64,000 nucleotides of DNA from contig NC_065919.1 in assembly GCF_024586455.1 (NCBI RefSeq), positions 32,278,839 through 32,342,838 on the forward strand, written 5' to 3'. Below are positions 11,999 to 24,353 of the stretch, piece by piece. Both the position numbers and the translations under genes were made by a program. The DNA is from Bactrocera neohumeralis. Lineage: Eukaryota; Arthropoda; Insecta; Diptera; Tephritidae. Below the pieces are notes generated by a model. That model was given only the letters and a program-made list of their open reading frames with translations. It was not told where the DNA came from and did no database searches. How positions within the stretch are numbered: the first letter of the stretch is position 1; each line of letters begins with the position of its first letter.

Positions 11999-14900
11999 TT
12001 ACACAATTTTACCAAATTAGCCTTTCCAATTAAATGTTAAGAATTTGCGTCCACTGAACAATTGCACTACAATAAATACTCTGCTTTCTTATGTACATAT
12101 GTATGTAGATCTAACGTATAACATATATATAGTACATATATTTTTATAATCACTAAACTAGTAATCACTCATTTTCTATATTTCCATTTTTTATATGCCA
12201 GCTGTAATAAAATTGTATACTAAGTATATATGTGTGTATATATGTACATACATATAATTAAGAGATGTAGCCGAAGATTCGCGACATTTTCTATGGGGTA
12301 AACCATAATCTAATTTTCTTTTCAAGAGATAAATTTGCAGATGTGATGAAATCGGTACAAACATTGTTGATATCTGCATATTTGTTTTCTTTTAAACACT
12401 CAAAAAAATAACACATATTTATGTAGATATATGTATATACATACATATCTACGTGTGCGTTGCGTGTCTTTGCGTTTGTACTTATATTTTCATTGCATTT
12501 ACATACATATGCATTTCATGCTTTCAGTTTGGCACCCGCTTTTACGCTTGAGGAAAATTGATCCATCGAAGTAAGCTGATTTTGCAGATAAGACTCTTAC
12601 AATTATAGCCATATAATTGAGATTTGCCAGTGGTTCAACATCAGGTCATATTTGTGACTTCTGAAATAGAGATATTTGAATTTCATTCATTTTAATACAT
12701 ACATACAAGAGGTCATCAAAAAGTACGTTCACGGGCAAATATTTTTAAGCGAATTTCTAGCACTTTGGTTTAGCTACTTACATAAATAAAAAATATTGTA
12801 TGCAGTCTGTTTTTACCTTTTTGCGGTTTTCGTAGTTACATACATACGTTATTTTTCGGTTCTGAAGACATCCATAAAAAAAACATCTTCAGAATGATAA
12901 TTACATTTAGTCAATATAAATCCAGTTTACATACTAATATTTCAAACAGAATATACCATTTGAAATTATTAATATGTACAAGTATATTAAAAATATATGA
13001 AGGCTTGCATGAAGAAGTAAGTTATGAACAACACTTTGTAAGCATTTCGCATTTGTATATTTGGCACGAATTCTTCGCCTTTCAAACCAAATAGGGACCA
13101 ATTGAAGCATCCAAATATTGCTTTATTAAGTCTCTCTTTTAACTTTTGCGTATTAAAATTATGTGTCTTCTATTTATTGTGATCAACAAAGAATATCCGT
13201 GTTATATTTATATCGATGGTATTGATTTAATTTTTTTGAAACGTAAACGTTTTTTAACTTATTTTTATTCATCCTTTACCGCTAGTGAAACTAAATATGG
13301 TGTCTAGTGAAAACTTTGCAAACTAATTAAATTTATCGAAAAATATATTATGTAAATCACATACCCTTCACAACCTATCAATAATTAGTTCACCGATATC
13401 TAACTATCTAATATCGCTTTTAGTAAAGATTCTTACGACAATTAAACAACTGATAAATTTAAATCGATTCAAGTATAGACCACTTTATTTTTAAGAAATC
13501 TACTTAATTTTATTAAAAAATAGCTCATACATATTCGGAGTTAAGTAGTGTATATCCAATGTTAAACGTTCACTTAATTTTGCAAAGATGTATTGTTGGT
13601 CGATATAGGTATACGTTAGAAATTCAATCGGAAGTTTTAAATTCTTATATTAGGTATAGAGTTATTATAAGTAATCACAAGTGATGAGTCATGAATGAGT
13701 CTTATCCCGAGATTTTTTTGATTCCTTGCCTGAGAAGGCCGATGGAAGGCAAGCATTCTGAGACGACAGTAAAGTTTTTAAAGAATTGAAACGATTGGTT
13801 CAATAAATTTATTTAAATGGACTCATCATATTCATATTACTTTCCGGACCAACCCTATATATATCTAGATAATTATCGACAATATACAAATTAAAAATAA
13901 CATTTTGTTATTTTTTGCGAGAGTGTGAACAAATTAAATGAAGTTTTAATTTATACTACATCAACGAAATTATTGTAATCAAAATTAATGTGCTCCGCAT
14001 ACTTAGAAGGCTGATCATTTAAATCCCTTGGAACTTCCAAGCAACAAGTAAGAATAAATTGTGGTGGTTTAATGTTGGGATGCATTTAATTTTTTGCTGA
14101 GGGCCAAACCTAGTATAAATTAAAACAACAAATGATTGTTTTTGTATTTCGCAGGTTATACATACTTTAAAAACTAAATAACTAGTATATTATAACTAAT
14201 ACTTAAACTAATATCTCAAATAGCATTTGTATTTACTTTTTTTTTTGTATTCTTCACCTGATAAAAAATCGATTTTAAAAAGCGCCCTCGAAGAACATCT
14301 AATTCTTTCTTAAAAAGTTTGCTGAGTTTCTTTAAAACATGTATAAACACGCCCTTAAGATTTCAAAACAATTGTCACATAAAAAAAATAATAATAATAA
14401 TATTATAGAATTGTGAATTTGGTAGAAATGGAGCTTCAGTAATATTATTTGCATTGTGTCGATTAATTATGTTTGCCTCGCTGCTTCCCAATTACTGCTT
14501 GCCTACTCCAATTTCGAAAATCAGTTGAAATTGTGGTAGCTGAAATTATTTAACTAAAGGTAATTTATAGATTTATCAACAAAGTCCGTCTAAATATATA
14601 CTCAAATATCTAACAAACTTTCATATTTGTGTATGTGATTAAGTGTGCATGTCCAATGGTACTAAAAGGTAATATGCGATACACTAATTTAGAACAAGGA
14701 TAAACCAACCATCGTAAAAACTAATCCCAGTCCAGGAAAATTTAGACCAAGACAGTATTTAAAAGTGCGAAAACAAATAAAAATATCCTTTTTTGTTCCG
14801 AACGGCATTCCGAGAAATTCTGTAAGGGATTAAGCATAGAGTCATGGTAACCCAGTACACGAAAAAACTCGAAACTGGAGCGGTCAAGCATTGTTTTCCT

Positions 14901-17900
14901 CACAATGACAAAGAATGACGAAAGGTTCAAGTGAAATGCATTTTCACGTCGGGTCATTGCTCTACTTTTCATTGTGTCTTTAATGATCGGGGGCACGAAA
15001 TGGGAAATGATAGCGTGAAGGTCAAGTTTTATGTGTTTGTTACGCGGTTAAAAGTTTCGCTTAACGTCTGGCGTGCGTCCGTGCATATTTGACCGAGAAT
15101 GATAAAGACAATGTGACAGCGACAAGTAACACCGGGCACCCACACATAAGAACGTTAACTATAAGGAAAGATCGACGCATTTGTATATCATATTATGTAC
15201 TTACTTAGATGCAGAGATGAATGTGCGTGCCATTGACATACGTAAACCACCAACCGCTGGCCGCTATCCGTCATGCAACTATTATTGTAGCACATTAATA
15301 TAGGTAAATGAGTCTTGCAAATATTTTGGGCGGTCTTGGGAAAGTGAAGTTAAACCAGAACAGTTTTTAATAAGAACGGTTTTTGCAAAGAATTTCACAT
15401 TTTAATCTTTATTTAGCCATCAGGTATGTTTCGACGACTTTAACCGATAGCATTGTTCTGCAAGTATTTGGGTATTTGTGTATGTTGGTGTGAATCTGCA
15501 TAGATAATTTCCATGGCACATAGAACGCAGAGTCTAGAAAGCATAGTTAGCAAATAACAGCACTTATGTTATATATATTGTATATATGTATGGTAAATAT
15601 ACATACATATTTATATATGCACAGACATTCGCGGGGCAGAATAAGCCGACTATTATTGCCATATATAATCGTCATTATTTGGAATATTGTTTGCTACTTC
15701 TTCGACTCGCGGTGTAAAGCATCAACACGCGCAAAATAGCACATACATATACATATGTACATACTTATGTACATAGTATAACGGCAAGACCCTCAAAGGA
15801 CACGCTCTATATTTTAAATGACCATACTATTCCCAGTTATTTTACGCTAAACGAAACAAGTAGACATACATACATACAAATGTACTAAATAATGGCTTTA
15901 GAGGTTTTCAGAGTTTACTTGTTTATTGCGAGCGTATCAGCAAGATATTCAGATCCATGGCTATGTAGGGGCAACCATTTATTTAAATGTATGCTTAAGC
16001 ACTTAAATAGTGCTGGTTATCTGTATATCATTTTTTAACTATCCTTGGGTAACTGCTTCCATGAATCCTATTGCTTTGCTATTTTTTAACAAAGAGAAAT
16101 CCTCTACAAATATGAATGCGAAGGTTTTTCCACTTTAACCCTTTCCGACGTTCACTAAAACGGACAATAACCAAAGGTGACCCTGCACTGTTACAAAAAT
16201 CCATTAAGTGTTGTCTACCAAATGATTTTCTTTGATCATTGTTTCTTTGTGGCTTTAAATTCTATTTTCTAACACGGTCGAACTAAAGGAACCTAACCCT
16301 TTCGGGTGATAACGATTCGACCATAGCAAGTTCATACATATGTATGTATATATATGTATATATACATATATATTTTTTTGGAAGAAAAAGTTTAAACTTT
16401 GGAGGCTGAAATATACATTTGATAAGCTAATTGAGCAAAGTTGTGTTTTTGCTCTAAAATTAACATTAATTTGGTACTATTAATATACATACATACATTG
16501 GATAAACTTATGTACATATGTATGTATGTATGTACATATATCCCGGTTACCTGTATTGTCTTCCCAGATCACTTTGAAAAAATCTAAACAAAAAGAATCG
16601 ATATAAAAAGCCCTACTATGGTACATATTTACATACATATTCCTAATCGGATGGTGAAAATTTATCAAAGATACAGAATTACAAAAACAAATATCTTAAT
16701 ATTGAAAATTAATTTGACAAGCATAAGTACGTAGTATGTACATATGTATATAATAAAAAAGACAGATAATCCAAAAATTGCACTTATTTAACGAATATGT
16801 ATAAAAAACATACATATATTAAATATACAAATATATGCGCATATATAAACATGTAAATAATAACATCGTATGAGGGAGGGAAATTGAGAGAGAGAAAAAG
16901 TATACTGAACAAAAATCTAACTTTATATCTGCAAAGGAGAGCCGAATGACACACGATTACTGGTATACTGTTCTATGGAACGAATAGGAATTGAGAAAGG
17001 AATAGGGATAGTTAATATAGTCGAATAATGCAAAAGAGAGTACAGTGAAATATTTTGGAAGAGCTCATTACGAAATCATTTTTAAATAAAATTAGAAAAT
17101 AACATTTTTTTCTGTGATAAGTTGGAACAACCAATTTAATAGTGATTTTTTTACACAAAGTTGTCCATTAAAATATTATGGAGAATATAAAATTACTAAA
17201 AATGTTAAATTGGTATGAAAAGATTAGCTTTACAAAAATATTAAAACTTTTTGACATTCATGTCTTTATACTAAATTTCGTTTAAAAGAGTTCTTACATT
17301 TTAAATATTTTAATTGCTTTTGGTATAATATTAAAAAAGTTGGACATAGATACTTAGAAATAGAAAATGGTTGAACTTTCTAATATAAACTGAGGTACTA
17401 GTGTACTATTTATTACGCAGTTCAGTCGAGTTTAAGTAACAAATTAGTGTACCTTTTGCAGAAAGCTTTAATTGTGGATATTTCGTAGTTTTTGAAGATG
17501 GCTTACTATTTTGCCATTCATCTCCTACAATAAGAAAAATAACCGAGCGAATCCGTACTGTGATGCAGTCACAAGTCTCTAAAATTAAAATTTTAAATTT
17601 TAAGTGACAATTTAAGTGACAGTCACAAAAGCCTATTACATTTCATTATTTAGAGATGTATTTACACTTGAATGAAAATAAATATGTCGATAACAAATAT
17701 TAAATTTTCTATAACATAGTCAAAAAACATAATTACCAATAAAAATAAAAATATATGTTGACTTTGTTTCATGATATTTACGAAATGTATGTCAATTTGG
17801 TTTATTTTTAACTTTTTCGTGTCTGAGTTGCTTACAAAATATAAACAAAAAACGACAATCGATTAATATCTATGATAATCTCTATTCAGAACTCAAAATG

Positions 17901-18149
17901 GCAAGCAAGAGATTTCTTTTTAGTTTTATGACCTGCTAACTATCAGGTGACAAATTTGAAACAATATTTTGTGACTAACACTAGAGACTGCTTAGAAAAT
18001 AGTAACTAGTCACAAATTGAACAAACTAGCCTCAAATAGTGACTAGAGACCGCTTACAGAATTCCGCTATAAAACTAATGTTATTTTCATGCGATTTTAT
18101 TATTCCTTCATACACTGTATAGAATGAAAATGCATTCGCCATGCAATGA
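11999..18149. other. Long AT-rich non-coding region upstream of hunchback
   Basis: About 6 kb with no open reading frame of note and almost no recognisable transposon sequence, unlike both ends of the window. It has many ATACATATGTA palindromes, an AAT run (about 14385-14402), a block of higher GC at about 15000-15300, a CAGGTAA heptamer on the minus strand (16547-16553), and a cluster of GTGAC/GTCAC words at 17555-18060. It is probably distal regulatory DNA of hb or plain intergenic sequence. Confidence 0.4.
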
Positions 18150-18879
18150 ACTGCCAAACTAAAAATCTACCTGAAAATTCTCTCCCAAACGTATCAATGC
18201 AGCATCTGTGCAGACGACTGTAGTGTTGTGAGTTCGCATATGTGTGAGTATGCATTTGACATTTACGCATTTATACTTTTCAAAACAGAATTCTGAAATT
18301 ATTTTCATGTCTACAATTTGCGGCGCTGAGCATCTAATCAGTTAGTTGTGCTCAGAGCCTTGATGCAGGAAGGATTCGCATCATCCGCAATTTACAAATT
18401 GTTTAAGACTTTATAAACACTTGAATAAAATGAAAACTATTACTATGCAAATTGACGAAAATATATAAAATAAAATACATTGTAGATTTTAGTGAGTGAT
18501 TTCATATTACATTTGTTGAATATATTTTTTTATTAAATCTTATTCAAATTATCGTGAAGCTGTGACAAATAAGAACGTGTTTTAAATTTCTGCTCATGCG
18601 TAATTTTCGAAAGAAATATTGTATAGAGGCTAAAAAGTGGCGCGTGCCATTCGTGGTGTGAGAATCGTGAATCGGGCAAATTGGAAGTTGCAAACGCCAC
18701 GCATCACGCTATTCTCCTAAAATAATAAAATCTAAACTCTTCAAATTGCCATAACTGTTAGCAAATAGAGGATTGCTCAATATCTTATTATATCGACGTA
18801 TTGAACAAAACTGAATGCAGAAATTTTACTTCGCTGGAGTATACAAATAGAATTCACCATCAGCCGACGAGATTTGCAG
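18150..18879 (+). promoter_or_regulatory. hb: Candidate hunchback promoter and first (non-coding) exon
   Basis: The block holds a Zelda-type heptamer CTACCTG (18167-18173) and several Bicoid-like cores (CTAATCAG near 18334, GGATTCG near 18374, GGATTGC near 18768). A TATA-like TTATTATAT lies at 18785-18793. About 90 bases later comes a strong splice donor, CAG|GTAAAT (exon end 18879). If the donor is real, exon 1 would be roughly 18815-18879 and the intron about 5.4 kb, joining the acceptor at 24298. Drosophila hb has two promoters with spliced leaders; I cannot tell which one this would match. Only the motifs are seen, and transcription is inferred. Confidence 0.35.
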
Positions 18880-21800
18880 GTAAATACAAAATTTTATTAT
18901 CCTCTTATTTATTCACATACTTAGGTATTGAAAGTTTAGATATTAGTACAAATGCTTTTACTGTAATATAACCACCGGCAGAAGGAAATTCAATTATATA
19001 TGTATTTATGTATTCTGAATCACCTAACAACAAAATAATTGCGTATTGATTAGAGTAACTATTAGGTATTTTTGTGAAACACATATTTACTTACATATGT
19101 ACATATGTATGTAGGTGATTTAATGGTATCTATAAGTAAGAACCTGAAAGACAAATAAGATTTCATTTCAACACTGTTATTAATTTACAATGTAAATGTG
19201 TAATACTTACATTTTTTAAAAACACTTTATATAGACCTAAGACGAGTTTCGATTTAACCGAGAGAAAAATTTATAAAAAACCTGAGGCAGTAATTAGAAA
19301 AATCATAATGCTCATTATTAAAATTAGAGTAAATTATAGTTATCAAGAGGGCCACAAAAATAGTTATAGTGATGATTGTAATCATATTGACTTTAATCGT
19401 TCCTAGCTATGGTTGACATAAACAATTACTTAATTACGTCAATTACTTTCTTGTATAACTGCACTGCATACATATGTACATTTGTAATTTCTTTCACATA
19501 CCATATGCTTTATTTATTTTCTAGTTTGTCTTTGAAAATTCTCAATTTTATTTCAGCAGTTTCACAAAAAATACTATTTCACAAAAAATGTACACATACT
19601 GCTTGTTGAATGTCAAGTGCACCAAGCGTGCTGACGATTTCTGTGTATGTATTTTGTTGACATAAATGCATTTAGCTAATATACCATACATAATGTCTTA
19701 ACATTTTTTTCGAGACTTAAATTAGGATGTGATAACAAAATCTTCCTTAGATATGTATGCACATATACGTTTATCCATACACATATGTATGTACAATGTA
19801 CATATACGGAACTCTTTACACATCGTTTAAATATATGTATATTTCAGATGCATATGTATACATATGTAATTCCTTTGTTTACCTGAATAACTACTGAATT
19901 TAAAGTTAAATGACTCGACCTTGACTTTGAAAAGCCGAAAGCAATGGCTTTTAAGTAGGAAGTAATACAATCTAGTTTAAATTATTTTCTAGTCAACTGT
20001 TCGTTATGTTTAATGTAATATACATATGTATATTATATCGTATATTGTTGGCAAAACCTTGATTTTGACTTTTGGGAGTAGTAACACAAATTAAAAGTCA
20101 AAAGGTACCAAATTTATAAGTTGTTTATATCTTTGAATGACAGGAGCGTTAATTCAAATATTGTCTTATACAAAATTGTATTAAAAGAACAGCCGATAAT
20201 GGATACAAAAAATGCTTATTTTTATGCACACTATTTACATATGTATGTAATTCTAGAAAATTCATTAAGCATTTCGTTTAAATTTTTCCTCAAAATCGCC
20301 GCTTGCCGCATTATAAAGAAGAAAGAAAAATTTAATTTTTTAATCTCTCTATAGCAAAATACCATATAGGTATATATATTAGCATGTGTTTGTATGTACA
20401 TATATACATATAAGCCAATGTATAGAGTTAATCATCATTTAAATCATTTAATTAAATACATTTGACTTGTATAGTTGTATTCTGCACAATTACTATACTT
20501 ACATCTCTTTGGACCTGGGGTCGAAGAGAGCGGTGGTCATCATTTCATGCCTCGGTGCATACATTTTCAACAATTCATTTTCATTTTTTTGCGTTGCAAC
20601 TCACTGTTGCGCATTTGCTAAAAACCGCACCGAAAACCTATCGTTCCCTATTCTCAATGCTCGCTTACCCACATCGGCATAATATCCAAACCTCTGCCGG
20701 CTGCATTTATTATTCGTTCCCGCATGTGGATTCTCCTGCACAACTCGTGCTGTTGTAACCGAGCGTTTTATAATTTTTGCAAAATTTTTTATATGTAGAT
20801 TTAGACAAACAAAAATGAAAGCCAAAATCAATTGATATCGACGATTTTCATAAACCGCCACATTGCCTCCCATCCAGCGCCCACCAAGTTTCTTCATCCC
20901 CATGTTGTCGCCGCCTCCATTTGTCTTCCTTTTAACCATTTTTTGTTTCTTTTAAAAATAAACGCTGATGCCTGCTATTGGGTTGCCGTTACCGTGTATG
21001 TTGTTGCCGTTTTTGCTGTCGATTAGTATAAACAACAAGTTGCTTTTCCAAATTATTCGCAAACGTAGCCTGCAACAAAGGCAAATATATGCAATTTTTT
21101 TACTTTTTCATTGCATTTTCTTGCGCATGCGATGACGCTATTTAGTGGAGGTGAGGAAAGGAGATCTGAGATCTCTTCCAAAGTCTCTTGTTCTGTTTTT
21201 GTTCATTTCATCTCCGATAGAACTTATCGCTGCTCCTAAGCAATATAACTTGCAAAAAATGCATCCATAAACATTTTCCATTTCCCATTTTTAGTTGTTG
21301 GCAACAGTTCCTTCTCTATCGCATGAAATGTCTAAAAATTAGCGGCACATGTTTTTATTCTATTACACATGCATAAACTTATACATATATACATATGTAT
21401 GTATGTATACGAACGTAAGTGCATTTAGATGCATCTACATATATTAGGATATATGTATGAGTGCGCGGATTTTCGTTTCAATATAAACACATTCGTAGCA
21501 TCTTAACCGACCAGCAGGGTACAATAGCAGCAAGTGCAAATATTAATTTTACACTTGGCCTTTAAAAACGACGAGGCATGCAAATTTTGTGTGTTGCACC
21601 GCCAAAGAGGACGAATTCTGGGGCGGTGGGAGAGTGCGCACGTACAATGAATGTGCATGAATCCATGAATGTGTATGTGAGCCATATATATACATATACA
21701 TATATAAAAAAGAGAGATTACATACATATGAATATATGCGCTAGAGCATTTGAATATCTGCGAGGAGCGTACTTAAATATATGCATATGTATATAAGTTG

Positions 21801-24298
21801 CGTACAAAAATTCGCATATACTTTCTTGTTTTATTTAGAAAATACAAATCACGAAAAAGCCAACTATTGGCTTAGATTTATTTTCATTTAATTTTTATAA
21901 TAATTATATTTTCAATAAAATAGAGGTGTACATGTATTACAAAACTTGACAATCGTTGCTGTTGTTGACGGACTTTATTGATGGGGTTTCTTGTCGGAAA
22001 AAATTCACAAGACAAATATTAACTGCACACTTGAACTGAATTTTTATCGTTCTGTAGTAAATATGTATGTTTCGCCTATTGCAAATTTCCGCCAAGCAAT
22101 GTTTTATTTTTAATGTTCCTATACATATGTATGTATGTATATTTATGAGTGTACTTGACCACTTTAATATTAAAAACTACGGTGCAAAAAAACAATTTAT
22201 TTCTTCTGGACTTGAGTTTTGGCTTTTCCCAATGTATCGATTGTTTAAGACAACAAAATACAAGAGTCAGTCACAATTTACCTTTCCAATTGCTTCAACC
22301 ACAAATTTGAAAAAAATTAGAAGAAAAGTTGTGTAGATCAGTAATAATCACAAATTTCTTTGTAATTATTAGCGGTTATATAGTTAATGTAATTTAGGTG
22401 CATAGTCAATGAGTTTCTATATTTAAAAAAAATTAAGATTCTTAAACAAAGGTTCAAGTGTACATGTACATACATACATATGTATATACAATATACTAAA
22501 TAGTTGCATTGAAAAACTGCAATATTGGAGTCTTGACATACATACATACTATCATTGCCGCGTGTAAAAGAATCAAGTAATTTTAAGTCAATGGTATAAG
22601 ATTTTTGAGAATTCGGTAGCTTTCCATTGTATTCACTAGAATTCTGCGTTGTGAGTATGTCGATTGTTATCAAAAAGTAATTTAGCATGTTTGTGAATAA
22701 ACAAATGTTACGGACGTACATACAATAATTTGTAAGTATGGATGTATAGATGTTTTGGTGACTTTTGCTAACTTCTAAAGTTTCAGCTTTGTGTAACATT
22801 TAAAGTCAACGCCTTTGGCTGCGCATTTTTTGTTTGCTATTCTACCTAAGGATACATAGTCCTATTTTGTTTAACTACATATGTACATAAATGTGTATGT
22901 TATTGTTAATGAACTATGTATAAAGATTTGAAGTTGAAAAGTTAATTATATCTTTCTACAAAACATTGATATCTTTTAAAATTGTTTTACTGCAACACCT
23001 ATGAACAACCATAGTCCACTGTTTTACGCGTTTCTAAGGTCATATGCAAATCTCTAGGCGGACATAGGCAGATTAACCGTTTCAATGCATTAATAAAACC
23101 CGCATTACAGAAATCGCTTCGGTGCTACCTGTAATACTCGAAATGCATTATATTCTATTGAACTTCTTATGCAAATAGAACATGAGATTGCCTGCTTGTT
23201 CGGAAACGCGTGCATGTATTTCAGATTTTTACCTGTATTTGACTACAGATATTTACAAAGGACTACCGGTTCAAGCTATTTGCATATAAGCGGCGGAGAA
23301 AGATTTTCACAGTCAGTGTTAATGAGTTCTTACCGAAGTGTAGATCACTGCCGGAACGGCAACCTACAAAGTATTTATTATTAGAAAGTACCGGAAAACG
23401 CACAGATTTTAAACGTACGTAAAAACCACATAGTGAAGAAGACTCCATTTTTAACGGAACAACAGTCACCAATCGCAATGCAGTACATATAAAAAGCCAA
23501 CCAAATCGTCCCCTTGAGAATACTCTAAAAAACATAAATTCTATTTTTTTACGGTTACATAAAAGATCATAAACATATACATACATTTACACATTTGTGC
23601 AACCCCCAAAAAAGTGATTATACCCAACGTTGAAAGCATCAAACATAAATAAAACGCTTATGTATTTAACTACTTTTATAGGCACATACATACATACATA
23701 TGTATATTACATACAAGCATATAAGCATGCATAAGCATAGTGGTGCAAACGATTACAAACATAAGCGAAATATACTGTTAACCTTCGACTACACTCCACT
23801 TAGCCTAACTGGAAAAAACCTCCCCTTGGGCTTCTGTTCTGTACGCGTGCTAAAAATGGCAGTAAATTTCGATTTTTATTGCCTTTTTTGTGTTCCCATT
23901 TCCCACTTTTTGCACGAACTCCTCTTTGAGTCACAACGATGCGAAACTTGTATGCTGTTGACGATGTGAAAGTCACTGTCAGCCGCCGCACATGGCAAGA
24001 GGGGCGGGAGGGCTTAGATAAAAATGAGTGGCATAATGGCGATGAGAACTATATTCCACCCTCCCAGCCCTAAAGAAAAGAGAACAAAAAGATTTAAATT
24101 GCTTTCTACTTGCAGGCAGTATTTAAGGGTGGCAAATGTGGAAAAAAGAGAAATAAAAAAATATAATAAAAGAATGGAAATGAAAAATCAGCGCACGCGC
24201 AATAAGTGTGTCAAAACTGAATTAATAATTTTCTCCTGCTTTTGCTAAACACACTATTTCATATTACTAATTACAGTTTCTTCTATTCTTTATTACAG
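18880..24298 (+). other. Putative hunchback intron or upstream region with a good 3' splice site
   Basis: No gene is supported. The 3' end has a perfect branch-point consensus TACTAAT (24265-24271), then a pyrimidine-rich stretch and acceptor TTATTACAG ending at 24298. Upstream there is a distinctly less AT-rich block at 20460-21260 and another at 23760-24110, both without repeats and possibly enhancers. CAGGTAR heptamers occur on the minus strand at 19879, 23125 and 23229. Frames of up to 153 codons here show no known domain and carry biased AT-rich composition. Confidence 0.5.
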
Positions 24299-24353
24299 GC
24301 TGCATATTTCATACAGCAAAATTAAATACAAACAGTGATATTTTGGCGACAAT
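24299..24353 (+). other. hb: hunchback 5' UTR part of the coding exon
   Basis: Fifty-five bases between the predicted splice acceptor and the start codon. An A at position -3 (AAT before ATG) gives an acceptable fly start context. No upstream ATG occurs in this segment. Confidence 0.6.

Noticed and set aside
17381..17440. TATAAAC followed by TTCAGTC, resembling a fly core promoter
   Set aside because: About 40 bases from TATA to initiator is too long and no Bicoid-like sites precede it; the 18.15-18.88 kb block is the better candidate.
20601..20939. 112-codon minus-strand frame
   Set aside because: No recognisable domain; overlaps a non-coding-looking GC-richer block and an equally long + frame.
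22338..22799. 153-codon minus-strand frame
   Set aside because: Composition is Tyr/Asn/Ile-rich, as expected from AT-rich DNA; includes translated ATACATATGTA palindromes; no domain.
23487..23520. TATAAAAAGC as a second promoter
   Set aside because: No strong splice donor follows before 24298, so it is unsupported.
24024..24248. 74-codon frame just upstream of hb
   Set aside because: It lies before the strong branch point and acceptor, so it is most likely intronic. It is Lys/Arg-rich with no known domain.
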